Assembly: GCA_014843695.1 (NCBI GenBank)
Contig: CM026398.1
Coordinates: forward strand, 17,297,593-17,361,592
Length of the DNA: 64,000 nucleotides
Direction: 5' to 3'
DNA from: Archivesica marissinica
Lineage: Eukaryota; Mollusca; Bivalvia; Venerida; Vesicomyidae
Numbering within the stretch: the stretch's first letter is position 1; every line of letters starts with the position of its first letter. The notes beneath the pieces were generated by a model. That model made no database searches. It was not told the origin of the DNA and saw nothing but the letters and a program-made list of their open reading frames with translations. Shown here piece by piece: positions 15,765 to 27,800 of this stretch. Made by a program: the position numbers and the translations under genes.

Positions 15765-16211
15765 ATACAGTATAACCCCACTAAACTGGACCCCCTCTAA
15801 TCTGGAACCTCCTCCAAACAGGCCTTTTTCTCCAGTTTCAAATTTTTCCCTTCTATTTTCATCAAACCCCTGTAATCCGGAACCCCTATACTCTGGAAAT
15901 GGGACACAAATTCGTAACATTTTGTGTGTATATTCAATACAATACAAAACATTTTATTGCATGAAAACATATACAATGTTTTATAGCAAAATACAAACTG
16001 TGATATAGTGAGAACAACATGTTATAATTTTCTGAAGAGATCTAAACTAGGGTATAAGATGTGTTGAGCATAAAAGTTGAACAGAGGTAAGTTGAAACAA
16101 TATGGGTTTGTTCATATAAGCACTAGTTTGGTTTTAATTACGGCGTACGCAATATGTTGGCAAGATATATAAACTTTGATAGATTATATAAAACTTTTCT
16201 TGACCGAGATT

Positions 16212-16811
16212 CTAATAGATATTGAAATTTATGTTGTGTTGGCCAATGACAATAATAGGTCTAAAATATTGTGTTCTTAGTTCTCGGAATTTAGGGCACA
16301 CAAGCAAAAAATGAAATTCATTTTCCGTAAGATTCATATTACATGATTTGCAGATTCGTTGGTTACGTGGTATGTTTTCATATCTACCTGTTTCTACTAG
16401 TAAATTATGAGAAGAAGTTCTAAACCTGGAGAGCGCATTTCTATACTTTTTATCAATGGGAAATTTTAAATAGTTTTCGAGTTCAAAATCGTGTTTAAAA
16501 ATGCAGTAAGATTCTAAACGTGGTGAGTTATTAATGGTAGAATACCAACTCTGTAGATACGTATCAAGAATACGTTGTTTTATAATAGGGAAAGGAATAT
16601 CTATTTCTAGTTGCTGATTCCAAATATTAGACAGACCGGTTTCGTTCAATATTACTTTCACCTGCGAAGCCCAATTACATCCTCTATAGCTACGACCGGA
16701 ATCGCTGTCCTGTTTTAAAAATAAATACGTTTTCTTTACTAATGATGAATTATTTATTTTTAAAATTTTAATCCAGTATTTAATTATATGTATCTTTCTA
16801 ATTATGTGCAT
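16212..16811 (-). pseudogene. LINE reverse transcriptase C-terminal fragment (zinc-binding domain)
   Basis: A 199-codon open frame whose C-terminal part has the pattern of the zf-RVT-like domain found at the C-terminus of invertebrate non-LTR retrotransposon polymerases: CKSCNMN, EFHFLLVCPKF, then ELR. The upstream part (SRFRTSSHNLLVETGRYE) matches the lead-in usual for that domain. No RT catalytic box is present, so this is a 5'-truncated relic. It is rich in A and T and lies between an intronic SINE and a DNA-element terminus. Confidence 0.65.
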
Positions 16812-17196
16812 GGGGACACGCCCTAATTCGCCATAGATAGCTGCAAGGTTAGTCGATTTTTTGACACATAAAAGACCCCTCTAAACCAGACATGCCAATT
16901 ATGAAAAGAAGCCAGTTAATTTAAAGGAATATCCTTGTGTACTGTCATAAAAGTGGAAATATTCCTTTGTTTATCAATTAGTGTCTGCCAAGAGTCGGCC
17001 CCTGTGTTTTTCACAGGTACAGGTATGTGCTGATTTTATCCCTTTGATCTATTGTTTGTAAACCATAGCCTAAAGTTGTGATAATGCTGATTGGTCTTGA
17101 TTGGAATTGGTGTTCCACTATGGAAACACGACTGGATATTAGCAACAACCAATCAAATATTAGAGTAATGAGTACATTTTAAACAGTTGTTTTCAG

Positions 17197-18190
17197 TTCC
17201 CCCCGTCTGACCCTAATAAAATTAACAGTCTTTCAGATGGGATGTTAAACTGAAGTCTTGTGTCGGGACTTTACACCGTGCACCCGGTCGATCTCCTCAC
17301 GACGTGCACGTCGTGACCGGGGCACATCCCGCAGCAGCAGCGTAGGATTCTGGGATCTTCTGGTCGTCGATCTTGTGAAGGGGAGGCTCGCCAGCATGTG
17401 GATCCATGGCTACGGCACATCAGGACAGATCCACCAGCTCTTCTAGATAGTGGACACTCTAGATAGTGATATTGACGCACTATATCTTCGCCGGCTTTTT
17501 TCGACACTTTCCCTTCCTTCTTCTACTTCTCCGGCGGATAGACGAGACGGCGGACCTGAGGGAGCGGCAACAGTCATGGATCCACGCTCCCCCGAGCTAC
17601 ACCGGAGTTTAGTAGACTCGTTTGCGATAATCGACGACCAGATGTCTAACTGTCAGATCCGTATTAATGCTGCTGCGGGGTGACCAACAGTGAGGAGTGT
17701 GGCCCTACAAAGGACCACGTACAGACCAGGCCTTGTCAACCTGGCCGGCACAGAAAGAAGTAACCACCTGATGACGTCTTCATAAGCCACACAGAATACA
17801 GAACCTTCAGAGAATACCGAACTAATCAATGTAGAAGAACAGGAATAATCATCATAGAAGCATAGGAATAATCATCACAGAACACGTATAATCATCATCG
17901 AATAACCACCACAGAAGAATCACCTTAGGACAAGAAGAATCAACTTAGACAAGAAGAATCATCTTAGGACATAACCATCTTAGAAAATACAGTCGCCCAA
18001 ATGCATTTATGCGGTGGCGACTATAAACAAAATTACATCGTTCGTACACCGTGCACGTAAAAGAACCAGAAGAGACTCTGGAATGGGTCTCTGTCTATCA
18101 TTGCACTATCCTCCAAAAATCTAAAATGACTAATCTCTTCAGGAGGTGTCGCTCATATGGGCAACCGGTAGCGACGATAAATAAACGTAA
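17197..18190 (+). mobile_element. SINE family C copy, split by an insertion
   Basis: The two halves, 17197-17283 and 18045-18190, match family C (copies at 20546, 21222, 44322 and 52682) in the opposite orientation. The break lies at a duplicated 12-bp tacaccgtgcac. The tRNA-like head is missing on the left. Confidence 0.75.
17284..18044. mobile_element. 761-bp insertion with 12-bp target duplication, unclassified
   Basis: Inserted in a SINE C and bounded by identical tacaccgtgcac copies at 17272-17283 and 18045-18056. It starts with a strong hairpin: cccggtc pairs with gaccggg around a perfect 18-bp palindrome at 17298-17315. The first two thirds are GC-rich. The last third is A-rich, with degenerate agaagaatca motifs. 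It ends without poly(A) or obvious inverted termini. Short open frames in it match nothing I recognise. The target duplication suggests retroposition or a transposase leaving 12 bp; the class is unknown. Confidence 0.6.
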
Positions 18191-18635
18191 AACACACACA
18201 CACAGTTTCTCCACTAAACAAAATCATTCATTTTGATTAATACTGACTGGCAAAGTATGGCACCACATCCGTCTAAATGTAGACGGTTAGAATTGTCCTT
18301 AGAGGGCAGTCAACTTGATTAATGAGTATGAGACTTTGCCAAAGCCTAAGATAAAGGTGTGTTTAATTAAAATTCCTTTAATGATGTTAATTTGTATGTG
18401 TATGTGTCAAACATTAACATGTCGAAATGAAATTTGAAATTAATTTCTTTTTTTTGTATTTTCCGGAACCACCTCTAAACCGGACTTTTTGTCCGGTTCG
18501 GGGTTCTACTGTACCAGGACAAGATTATACTCTCCAAATCACAAAACAAATTCATACATGTGATGATGTCATCATATTTCAATGACAATACTTGTTTGTA
18601 ATATCGAGTGAACAAATATTGCAACAATATCTTAC

Positions 18636-18816
18636 CTTTGATCTTGGTTTCATTTTCACGCAGGAGATTATTCGCCCTTGTTTATCCACTGCGACCTTCA
18701 AATCTTCCTCATGTTCCTCCTGGCAACACATCTTACACTGCAGTGGGGTTCGCACCCCCCTGAGTACATCAGACAGCTCCGTGTCAGGCAGCACCTTTAC
18801 CCGACCCATGACGATG
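18636..18816 (-). CDS. CRBN: CRBN exon 5
   Basis: 181 nt. The acceptor is atgtttag before 18816 and the donor is aaag/gtaaga after 18636, a near-consensus site. It completes the codon left by exon 4 and ends in phase 0. It encodes IVMGRVKVLPDTELSD, matching the end of the Lon-like domain. After that comes a stretch with three cysteines (CKMCC) and many charged residues that I cannot align with vertebrate cereblon. An open frame extends past the donor but is not needed. Confidence 0.82.
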
Positions 18817-21800
18817 CTAAACATTATCGATATTGTCATAAATCATATTAGCATTACTAACAAAATAAGCTAAATCGACACATGGTAAATGTCGGAGTAG
18901 TTTCTGACTGGATAAACTGATAATATCAGGCCATTTAAGCTAAACCATTATCATCAAGGGTTAAAGAATTCGCTCACCGTCAAGCACGTAGATGCCTGTA
19001 TACAAGTACGTAGTCGAGTCCACATCATTTCATAAAAAATGCTATTAATGGAAATTATTGATGTCGCCAGGATGAAATGTCCCTTAGCCCTTTGCACGCT
19101 AGCGGCAGATAAAATCACTTTTGCAAACAGATTAGAGCCAGATCCGAAATCACACAACGTGCCATCTGATCAGGCTCTATGCTGTTTGCTATTCAGATAG
19201 TGGAGCTAAAACACTTGGCTGAATAGCAAACAACATAGATCCTGATCAGACGTGGCGTTACGTCGCGGCTGATCTGGATCTATGTTGCTTGCCCATTCTG
19301 TCCAATTTATGTGGCAGGATACGGATTAAAGGAGATCAGATTGGGATTTCTTATATACTAATATCAGCTATGTTATAAAAATTATATTATGCTGTGATGT
19401 GATTTTATTTACTCAGTGGGCAAAGGGTTAATATTACAGGCAAAGAGCAGTTGACGTATCTAAGGATAGCATTGTCCCTATCACACAGAATCATAAGAGC
19501 AAAATGGAAACTTGCAACGGGTGAGACAAGATTTCAGACCTCTAGTCGTACATGCCGATACCTCTGAAGAAATGTATAACAGGAACTGAAAATTTATTCC
19601 AAACAACTTTTGTATCGCCTGACCAAGATCCCATGCATGTGTAATATAATTATTAAACATATAAGCGGTGTTGGGTTGGCGAATTTGGACTCGAGACGTT
19701 TGGTGCCTTATGGTTCAAGATCTTGATATCCGTATCTAAATTACGCTAAAGGCTGTCCAAGTAGTTATATGTTATATTTATGTTATGTTATATTTCGGGT
19801 TTTACGCCTGCATCAGCACCATTTTGGGCTACATCGCCGGCGGGCAGTTTACCTAACAACACCTTTCCTGGGTGCACCAACCTCCGTAAGAAACTGCCAA
19901 CTTTTTCATATAAATGAGACACGGTCTGAGCGGGGTTCGAACCCGTGACCATCAGTGAAGATAGATTACAGTGGTATACAAGTCAGCGACGGAGGCGGTG
20001 TCCAAGTAGTACCATGGTTAACACACTTGATTCTCACCAATACAACCAGGATTCGACTGTAGGCCCAGGAACGAGCAGATAGAATCAATGCTGTCCACAA
20101 GATCGCACAGGTGGTGTGGGCTTCTCTGGTTATTTCCGTTTTTATGACAGGCTAAAACTGGTCTGGAAATCGACAAATACTAAATAATGTTTAAGAAATA
20201 TAGAGCGTGTTTTGTACTTGCCCAGTTAACGTTTTCCTGTATGTCCTCAGTTCAAACCTCTGTCGTCCCTGTGCCAAAACTGTAATCGTTGAAATACCAG
20301 ATGCATCATCCATCTCATTCTTTACCGAGTATATTTCTGCAGTTGTACCAATGCCAGCAATAATATGTTGGAAGTTCTCATCCATCCTGAAACCAACACG
20401 AACATAAACAACAAGTCAGTTTCAAGTGCGAAAGGCCCGGTGTTCGAGCCCCACTGGAGCTGTTATGATTGTGCCCTTGGGGCAAGGCATTTCAATTCCA
20501 CGTTGCCTTTTCTATCTACATCATGGCGATGGATTCCATCAGGAATGAGTGTGTGTTTTACGTTTATTTATCGTCGCTACTGATTGCCCATATGAGTGAC
20601 GCCTCCTGAAGAGATTAGTCATTTTATATTTTTGGATGATAGTGCAATGATACAGACAGAGACCCATTCCAGAGTCTCCTCTGGTTCTTTTACGTGCACA
20701 GTGTAAAGCACCGACACGAGACCTCGGTTTAACGTCCCGTCTGAAAGACTGTTAATTTTATTAGGGTCAGACGGGGGATCAAACTTGCAAATTATATATA
20801 TCGAGGTCTCGAGAGTGATTAATATAAGTTGTAAGGACTTGTTTCGCAATCGAGCTAAAATAATTTGTATAAACTAAGTGTGCACTTGCACTCATCACAA
20901 AGACAAGTCACGTGATTGTTTGAATCTTAGATTGGCACTTTCCCCCAACAAGAAGGTTTTAATTTGAGCTCGATATATGCTCAATGTAATTCAATTCATT
21001 GCTCGAATCTTAGATTGGCACGTTTCCTAACAAACCAGAAGACTTTAATTTGAACTTGATGTATACTCAAGCTAATTCATTCAACTCATTGAATCGGAGA
21101 TTGGCACTTTGTCAGAACCAATAAGAAGTATTTAATCTAAATATAAGCTCAAGCGATGTGATTGGTTTAAATTTATTTTGGCACTTTGCTACAACCAATC
21201 GGAAAGTTTAAATAAGACTCTGTATGTTTTACGTTTATTTATCATCGCTACCGGTTGCCCATATGAGCGACGCCTCCCAAAGAGATTAGTCATTTTAGAT
21301 TTTTGGAGGATAGTGCAATGATACAGACATAGACACATTCCAGAATCTCCTCTGTGTTTTTTTACGTGCATGGTGTAAAGCACCGAAACGAGACCTCGGA
21401 TTAAAGTCCCATCTGAAAGACTATTCATTTTATTGGGGTCAGACTGGGGATCGAACCTGCGATCCCTGGATTAATACTAGTCCCGACGTATTAACCACTG
21501 GACTACAGATCCGTCAGACTTTTATCAAATTTAGGCTTAAGTGAATGGTTGAATTTGAGATTGACACTTTTTCAGATCTACCAATAACAACAATGATAAT
21601 GCTTGAAAATAATTCAATCTCCTTTGAGATTTAGTAATATGGATAAATATAAAGAATTAATAGAATAAAATCTATTGATGATGAAAAGTTTGACATTAAT
21701 AACATCAGTATTGTTAAATAAATCGTAGATGCCACCAACCCAATGAGGTATTCATGCAACTATCCTACGAGACATACCGTCACCGACCCAATGAGACAAG

Positions 21801-24800
21801 TATTCATGCAACTATCCTACGAGACATACCGTCACCGACCCAATGAGACAGGTATTCATGCAACTATCCTACGAGACATACCGTCACTGATCCAATGAGA
21901 CAGGTATTCATGCAACTATCCTACGAGACATACCGTCACCGACCCAATGAGACAGGTATTCATGCAACTATCCTACGAGACATACCATCACCGACCCAAT
22001 GAGACAGGTATTCATGCAACTATCCTACGAGACATACCGTCACCGACCCAACGAGACAGGTATTCATGCAACTATCCTACGAGACATACCGTCACCGACC
22101 CAATGAGACAGGTATTCATGCAACTTTCCTACGAGACATACCGTCACTGACCCAATGAGACAGGTATTCATGCAACTTTCCTACGAGACATACCGTCACC
22201 GACCATATGAGACAGGTATTCATGCAACTTTCCTACGAGACATACCGTCACCGACCAAATGAGACAGGTATTCATGCAACTTTCCTACGAGACATACCGT
22301 CACTGACCCAATGAGACAGGTATTCATGCATCTATCCTACGAGACATACCGTCACCGACCATGAGACGGTATTCATGCAACATCCTACAGCACGCACGAC
22401 CCAATGAGACAGGTATTCATGCAACTATCCTACGAGACATACCGTCACCGACCCAATGAGACAGGTATTCATGCAACTATCCTACGAGACATACCGTCAC
22501 CGACCAAATGAGACAGGTATTCATGCAACTATCCTACGAGACATACCATCACCGACCCAATGAGACAGGTATTCATGCAACTATCCTACGAGACATACCG
22601 TCACCGACCCAATGAGACAGGTATTCATGCAACTATCCTACGAGACATACCGTCACCGACCATATGAGACAGTATTAGCAACTATCCTACGAGACTACCA
22701 TCACCGACCCAATGAGACAGGTATTCATGCAACTATCCTACGAGACATACCGTCACCGACCCAACGAGACAGGTATTCATGCAACTATCCTACGAGACAT
22801 ACCGTCACCGACCCAACGAGACAGATATTCATGCAACTATCCTACGAGACATACCATCACCGACCCAATGAGACAGGTATTCATGCAACTATCCTACGAG
22901 ACATACCGTCACCGACCATATGAGACAGGTATTCATGNNNNNNNNNNNNNNNNNNNNNNNNNNNNNNNNNNNNNNNNNNNNNNNNNNNNNNNNNNNNNNN
23001 NNNNNNNNNNNNNNNNNNNNNNNNNNNNNNNNNNNNNNNNNNNNNNNNNNNNNNNNNNNNNNNNNNNNNNNNNNNNNNNNNNNNNNNNNNNNNNNNNNNN
23101 NNNNNNNNNNNNNNNNNNNNNNNNNNNNNNNNNNNNNNNNNNNNNNNNNNNNNNNNNNNNNNNNNNNNNNNNNNNNNNNNNNNNNNNNNNNNNNNNNNNN
23201 NNNNNNNNNNNNNNNNNNNNNNNNNNNNNNNNNNNNNNNNNNNNNNNNNNNNNNNNNNNNNNNNNNNNNNNNNNNNNNNNNNNNNNNNNNNNNNNNNNNN
23301 NNNNNNNNNNNNNNNNNNNNNNNNNNNNNNNNNNNNNNNNNNNNNNNNNNNNNNNNNNNNNNNNNNNNNNNNNNNNNNNNNNNNNNNNNNNNNNNNNNNN
23401 NNNNNNNNNNNNNNNNNNNNNNNNNNNNNNNNNNNNNNNNNNNNNNNNNNNNNNNNNNNNNNNNNNNNNNNNNNNNNNNNNNNNNNNNNNNNNNNNNNNN
23501 NNNNNNNNNNNNNNNNNNNNNNNNNNNNNNNNNNNNNNNNNNNNNNNNNNNNNNNNNNNNNNNNNNNNNNNNNNNNNNNNNNNNNNNNNNNNNNNNNNNN
23601 NNNNNNNNNNNNNNNNNNNNNNNNNNNNNNNNNNNNNNNNNNNNNNNNNNNNNNNNNNNNNNNNNNNNNNNNNNNNNNNNNNNNNNNNNNNNNNNNNNNN
23701 NNNNNNNNNNNNNNNNNNNNNNNNNNNNNNNNNNNNNNNNNNNNNNNNNNNNNNNNNNNNNNNNNNNNNNNNNNNNNNNNNNNNNNNNNNNNNNNNNNNN
23801 NNNNNNNNNNNNNNNNNNNNNNNNNNNNNNNNNNNNNNNNNNNNNNNNNNNNNNNNNNNNNNNNNNNNNNNNNNNNNNNNNNNNNNNNNNNNNNNNNNNN
23901 NNNNNNNNNNNNNNNNNNNNNNNNNNNNNNNNNNNNNGACAGAGACCCATTCCAGAGTCTCCTCTGGTTCTTTTACGTGCACAGTGTAAAGCACCGACAC
24001 GAGACCTCGGTTTAACGTCCCGTCTGAAAGACTGTTAATTTTATTAGGGTCAGACGGGGGATCAAACTTGCAAATTATATATATCGAGGTCTCGAGAGTG
24101 ATTAATATAAGTTGTAAGGACTTGTTTCGCAATCGAGCTAAAATAATTTGTATAAACTAAGTGTGCACTTGCACTCATCACAAAGACAAGTCACGTGATT
24201 GTTTGAATCTTAGATTGGCACTTTCCCCCAACAAGAAGGTTTTAATTTGAGCTCGATATATGCTCAATGTAATTCAATTCATTGCTCGAATCTTAGATTG
24301 GCACGTTTCCTAACAAACCAGAAGACTTTAATTTGAACTTGATGTATACTCAAGCTAATTCATTCAACTCATTGAATCGGAGATTGGCACTTTGTCAGAA
24401 CCAATAAGAAGTATTTAATCTAAATATAAGCTCAAGCGATGTGATTGGTTTAAATTTATTTTGGCACTTTGCTACAACCAATCGGAAAGTTTAAATAAGA
24501 CTCTGTATGTTTTACGTTTATTTATCATCGCTACCGGTTGCCCATATGAGCGACGCCTCCCAAAGAGATTAGTCATTTTAGATTTTTGGAGGATAGTGCA
24601 ATGATACAGACATAGACACATTCCAGAATCTCCTCTGTGTTTTTTTACGTGCATGGTGTAAAGCACCGAAACGAGACCTCGGATTAAAGTCCCATCTGAA
24701 AGACTATTCATTTTATTGGGGTCAGACTGGGGATCGAACCTGCGATCCCTGGATTAATACTAGTCCCGACGTATTAACCACTGGACTACAGATCCGTCAG

Positions 24801-27800
24801 ACTTTTATCAAATTTAGGCTTAAGTGAATGGTTGAATTTGAGATTGACACTTTTTCAGATCTACCAATAACAACAATGATAATGCTTGAAAATAATTCAA
24901 TCTCCTTTGAGATTTAGTAATATGGATAAATATAAAGAATTAATAGAATAAAATCTATTGATGATGAAAAGTTTGACATTAATAACATCAGTATTGTTAA
25001 ATAAATCATAGATGCCACCAACCCAATGAGGTATTCATGCAACTATCCTACGAGACATACCATCACCGACCCAATGAGACAAGTATTCATGCAACTATCC
25101 TACGAGACATACCATCACCGACCCAATGAGACAGGTATTCATGCAACTATCCTACGAGACATACCGTCACCGACCCAACGAGACAGGTATTCATGCAACT
25201 ATCCTACGAGACATACCGTCACCCAGACCAAAGAGACAGATATTCATGCAACTATCCTACGAGCACATACCATCACCGACCCAATGAGACAGGTATTCTG
25301 CAACTATCCTACGAGACATACCATCAACGACCCAACGAGACAGGTATCATGCAACTATCCTACGAGACATACCATCACCGACCCAATGAGACAGGTATTC
25401 ATGCAACTATCCTACGAGACATACCGTCACCGACCCAATGAGACAGGTATTCATGCAACTATCCTACGAGACATACCGTCACCGACCATATGAGACAGGT
25501 ATTCATGCAACTATCCTACGAGACATACCGTCACCGACCCAACGAGACAGGTATTCATGCAACTATCCTACGAGACATACCATCACCGACCCAATGAACA
25601 GGTATTCATGCAACTATCCTACGAGACATACCGTCACCGACCCAAGAGACAGGTATTCATGCAACACAAACAACCCACCACCCAAAACAACCAACCCCAA
25701 CAACCACACCACCAAACAACACAACTATCCTACAGACATACCTCACCGACCCAACGGACAGATATCATGCAACTACCACAGACTACCATCACCGACCCCA
25801 TGAACAACCAACACCAACACCCCACCAGACAGGTATTCATGCAACTATCCTACGAGACATACCGTCACCGACCATATGAGACAGGTATTCATGCAACTAT
25901 CCTACGAGACATACCGTCACCGACCCAACGAGACAGGTATTCATGCAACTATCCTACGAGACATACCGTCACCGACCAAATGAGACAGGTATTCATGCAA
26001 CTATCCTACGAGACATACCATCACCGACCCAATGAGACAGGTATTCATGCAACTATCCTACGAGACCCAACAACCACCACCAACAACATATTCATGCAAC
26101 TATCCTACGAGACATACCGTCACCGACCATATGAGACAGGTATTCATGCAACTATCCTACGAGACATACCATCACTGACCCAATGAGACAGGTATTCATG
26201 CAACTATCCTATGAGACATACCGTCACTGACCCAATGAGACAGGTATTCATGCAACTATCCTACGAGACATACCATCACCGACCCAATGAGACAGGTATT
26301 CATGCAACTATCCTACGAGACAGGTATTCATGCAACTATCCTACGAGACAGGTATTCATGCAACTATCCTACGAGACATACCGTAATGCAACCACACCAA
26401 AGGTTTTATCTGCTGACTCCACGACCTTTCTCAACATTGCCACTTCATGTTGATTGTGTGAATACAAAGGTAATATATGGCCGGGAACCAGAATAGTTCC
26501 AGGCAAGGGAACGAGCGGAAGTTCCAGTTCCGAGTCATCTTCTAGTATTGTTCTACCACTTATTTCTTCCAGATCAGTCCCAAGATACTGAAATACAAAC
26601 AATCGAATAGGACAGTCGTCACACACGAGTCAAAGGGATATTTCGGTCAGGACGAATAGCTTTGAATAAGTTCCTTAACACGTGAAAAATCACGAGCCCT
26701 AATGAAATCATCAGTCATATTCTTCTTCTTCTTCTTCTTGTCGTTCGCGAATCACATGGACAAGCCGGCAGCAAACACGAAATGGGCCGTCCTCCTCAGA
26801 TCCTCCCGGCAGCCATGTAACTTCGTCTGGAGAGAAGTATCTGTTGGCCAGGTTGTTTTCCTCAGCCCATGAAGATTGGGACACTCCTGGAGGATGTGTT
26901 CTGCAGTCTGGTCCCCTACGTTGCAGCTGCAGTCAGTTGATGGAGCTAGTCCAAGCTTCCGACACATATGGAAGTTCAGACGGTTATGCCCTGTTCTAAA
27001 CCGGAATATCGTGACTTGCTTCTGTCTGGTGAGAAGGTGGTAGTCATCCTTCTCGACTGTTAGCTTTGATGCAGATTTGATTATGGTGCATTTCTCCTTG
27101 TAAGTCAAATCTTACGTTTGTAATATGTCTGGTTGCCTCTCGGTAGAACCTTGTTTGGCAAGCTGGTCAGCGGCTTCATTGCCAGGGATGCCTATGTGTG
27201 CAGGTACCCACTGGATGACAGTTCTTTTAGTTACGCTGACTGTTCGAAGGGCTTCCATCAGGTGGGGTTCTTTGTTGTTAGACAGGGCATCCAGAACTGA
27301 GAGCGCGTCAGTCAAGAAGACAACCTGGGCACACTCCAGTGTTGTGTACTAGAGATGCTGCTGTTTCAAGGGCCTGTACTTCTGCCCCATAGTTGCTGCA
27401 GTGTACTCCAGTAGGTAGAGCAACTGACTGTGTGTGTCCATCTGGGTGTCGGACATACACGCCTGCTCCTCCGTTTGCTACTGCTTTTGTGGCTGAACCA
27501 TCTGTGTAGACTTGTATCCATGCTTCTCCAGGATAACTCTTGTCGATGTGTGCTAGTGTGAGGGCACGTTTGACGTCATCATGTTGTCTATCCTGGATGT
27601 CATGTATGGGATTGTACTACAGATGGTAACCTTGGATTCATCGCTAGTCAACCATGGATTGGATAGAAATGGCGTTGGAAGCAATGTCTTGGCTGGGAGA
27701 TGGCTGGTGTGCTTTCGAGCAAGCTTCTTGGACTGGTGGATGAAACTGCTGCGCTTTAGACGATTCTTCGTTAGTGCCTCAACTCTCTGCTTCATCGGTT

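Larger units (their letters stand above)
15768..18511. mobile_element. Possible pogo/Tigger-like DNA element, composite
   Basis: The left end begins cagtataacccc after TA. The right end, read on the minus strand, begins cagtagaacccc and is also flanked by TA. Both ends continue into repeated motifs of the type ctctaaaccggac that are typical of pogo-family termini. No pogo transposase is visible. Inside lie a LINE fragment (16212-16811), a SINE C and a 761-bp insertion. The two ends could also be separate small elements. 16812-17195 shows no gene. Confidence 0.4.
18817..20230. other. CRBN intron 4
   Basis: Contains a piggyBac-like MITE (19088-19427) and a family E SINE (19785-19998). The rest, 18817-19087 and 19428-19784, shows no gene or recognisable repeat. 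Confidence 0.7.

Noticed and set aside
17258..17683. Short ORFs on both strands in the 761-bp insertion
   Set aside because: No recognisable domain, overlapping opposite-strand frames, GC-rich composition.
24472..24711. Second copy of the 79-codon ORF at 21189 as a duplicated gene
   Set aside because: It lies in SINE C sequence and is part of the 3283-bp-offset duplicate.
21947..26186. Plus-strand ORFs in the 52-bp arrays and across the N gap
   Set aside because: Repeat translation; ORFs crossing N are meaningless.
21741..26381. CRISPR-like array of regular repeats
   Set aside because: Units are contiguous without unique spacers, and the context is eukaryotic intron.
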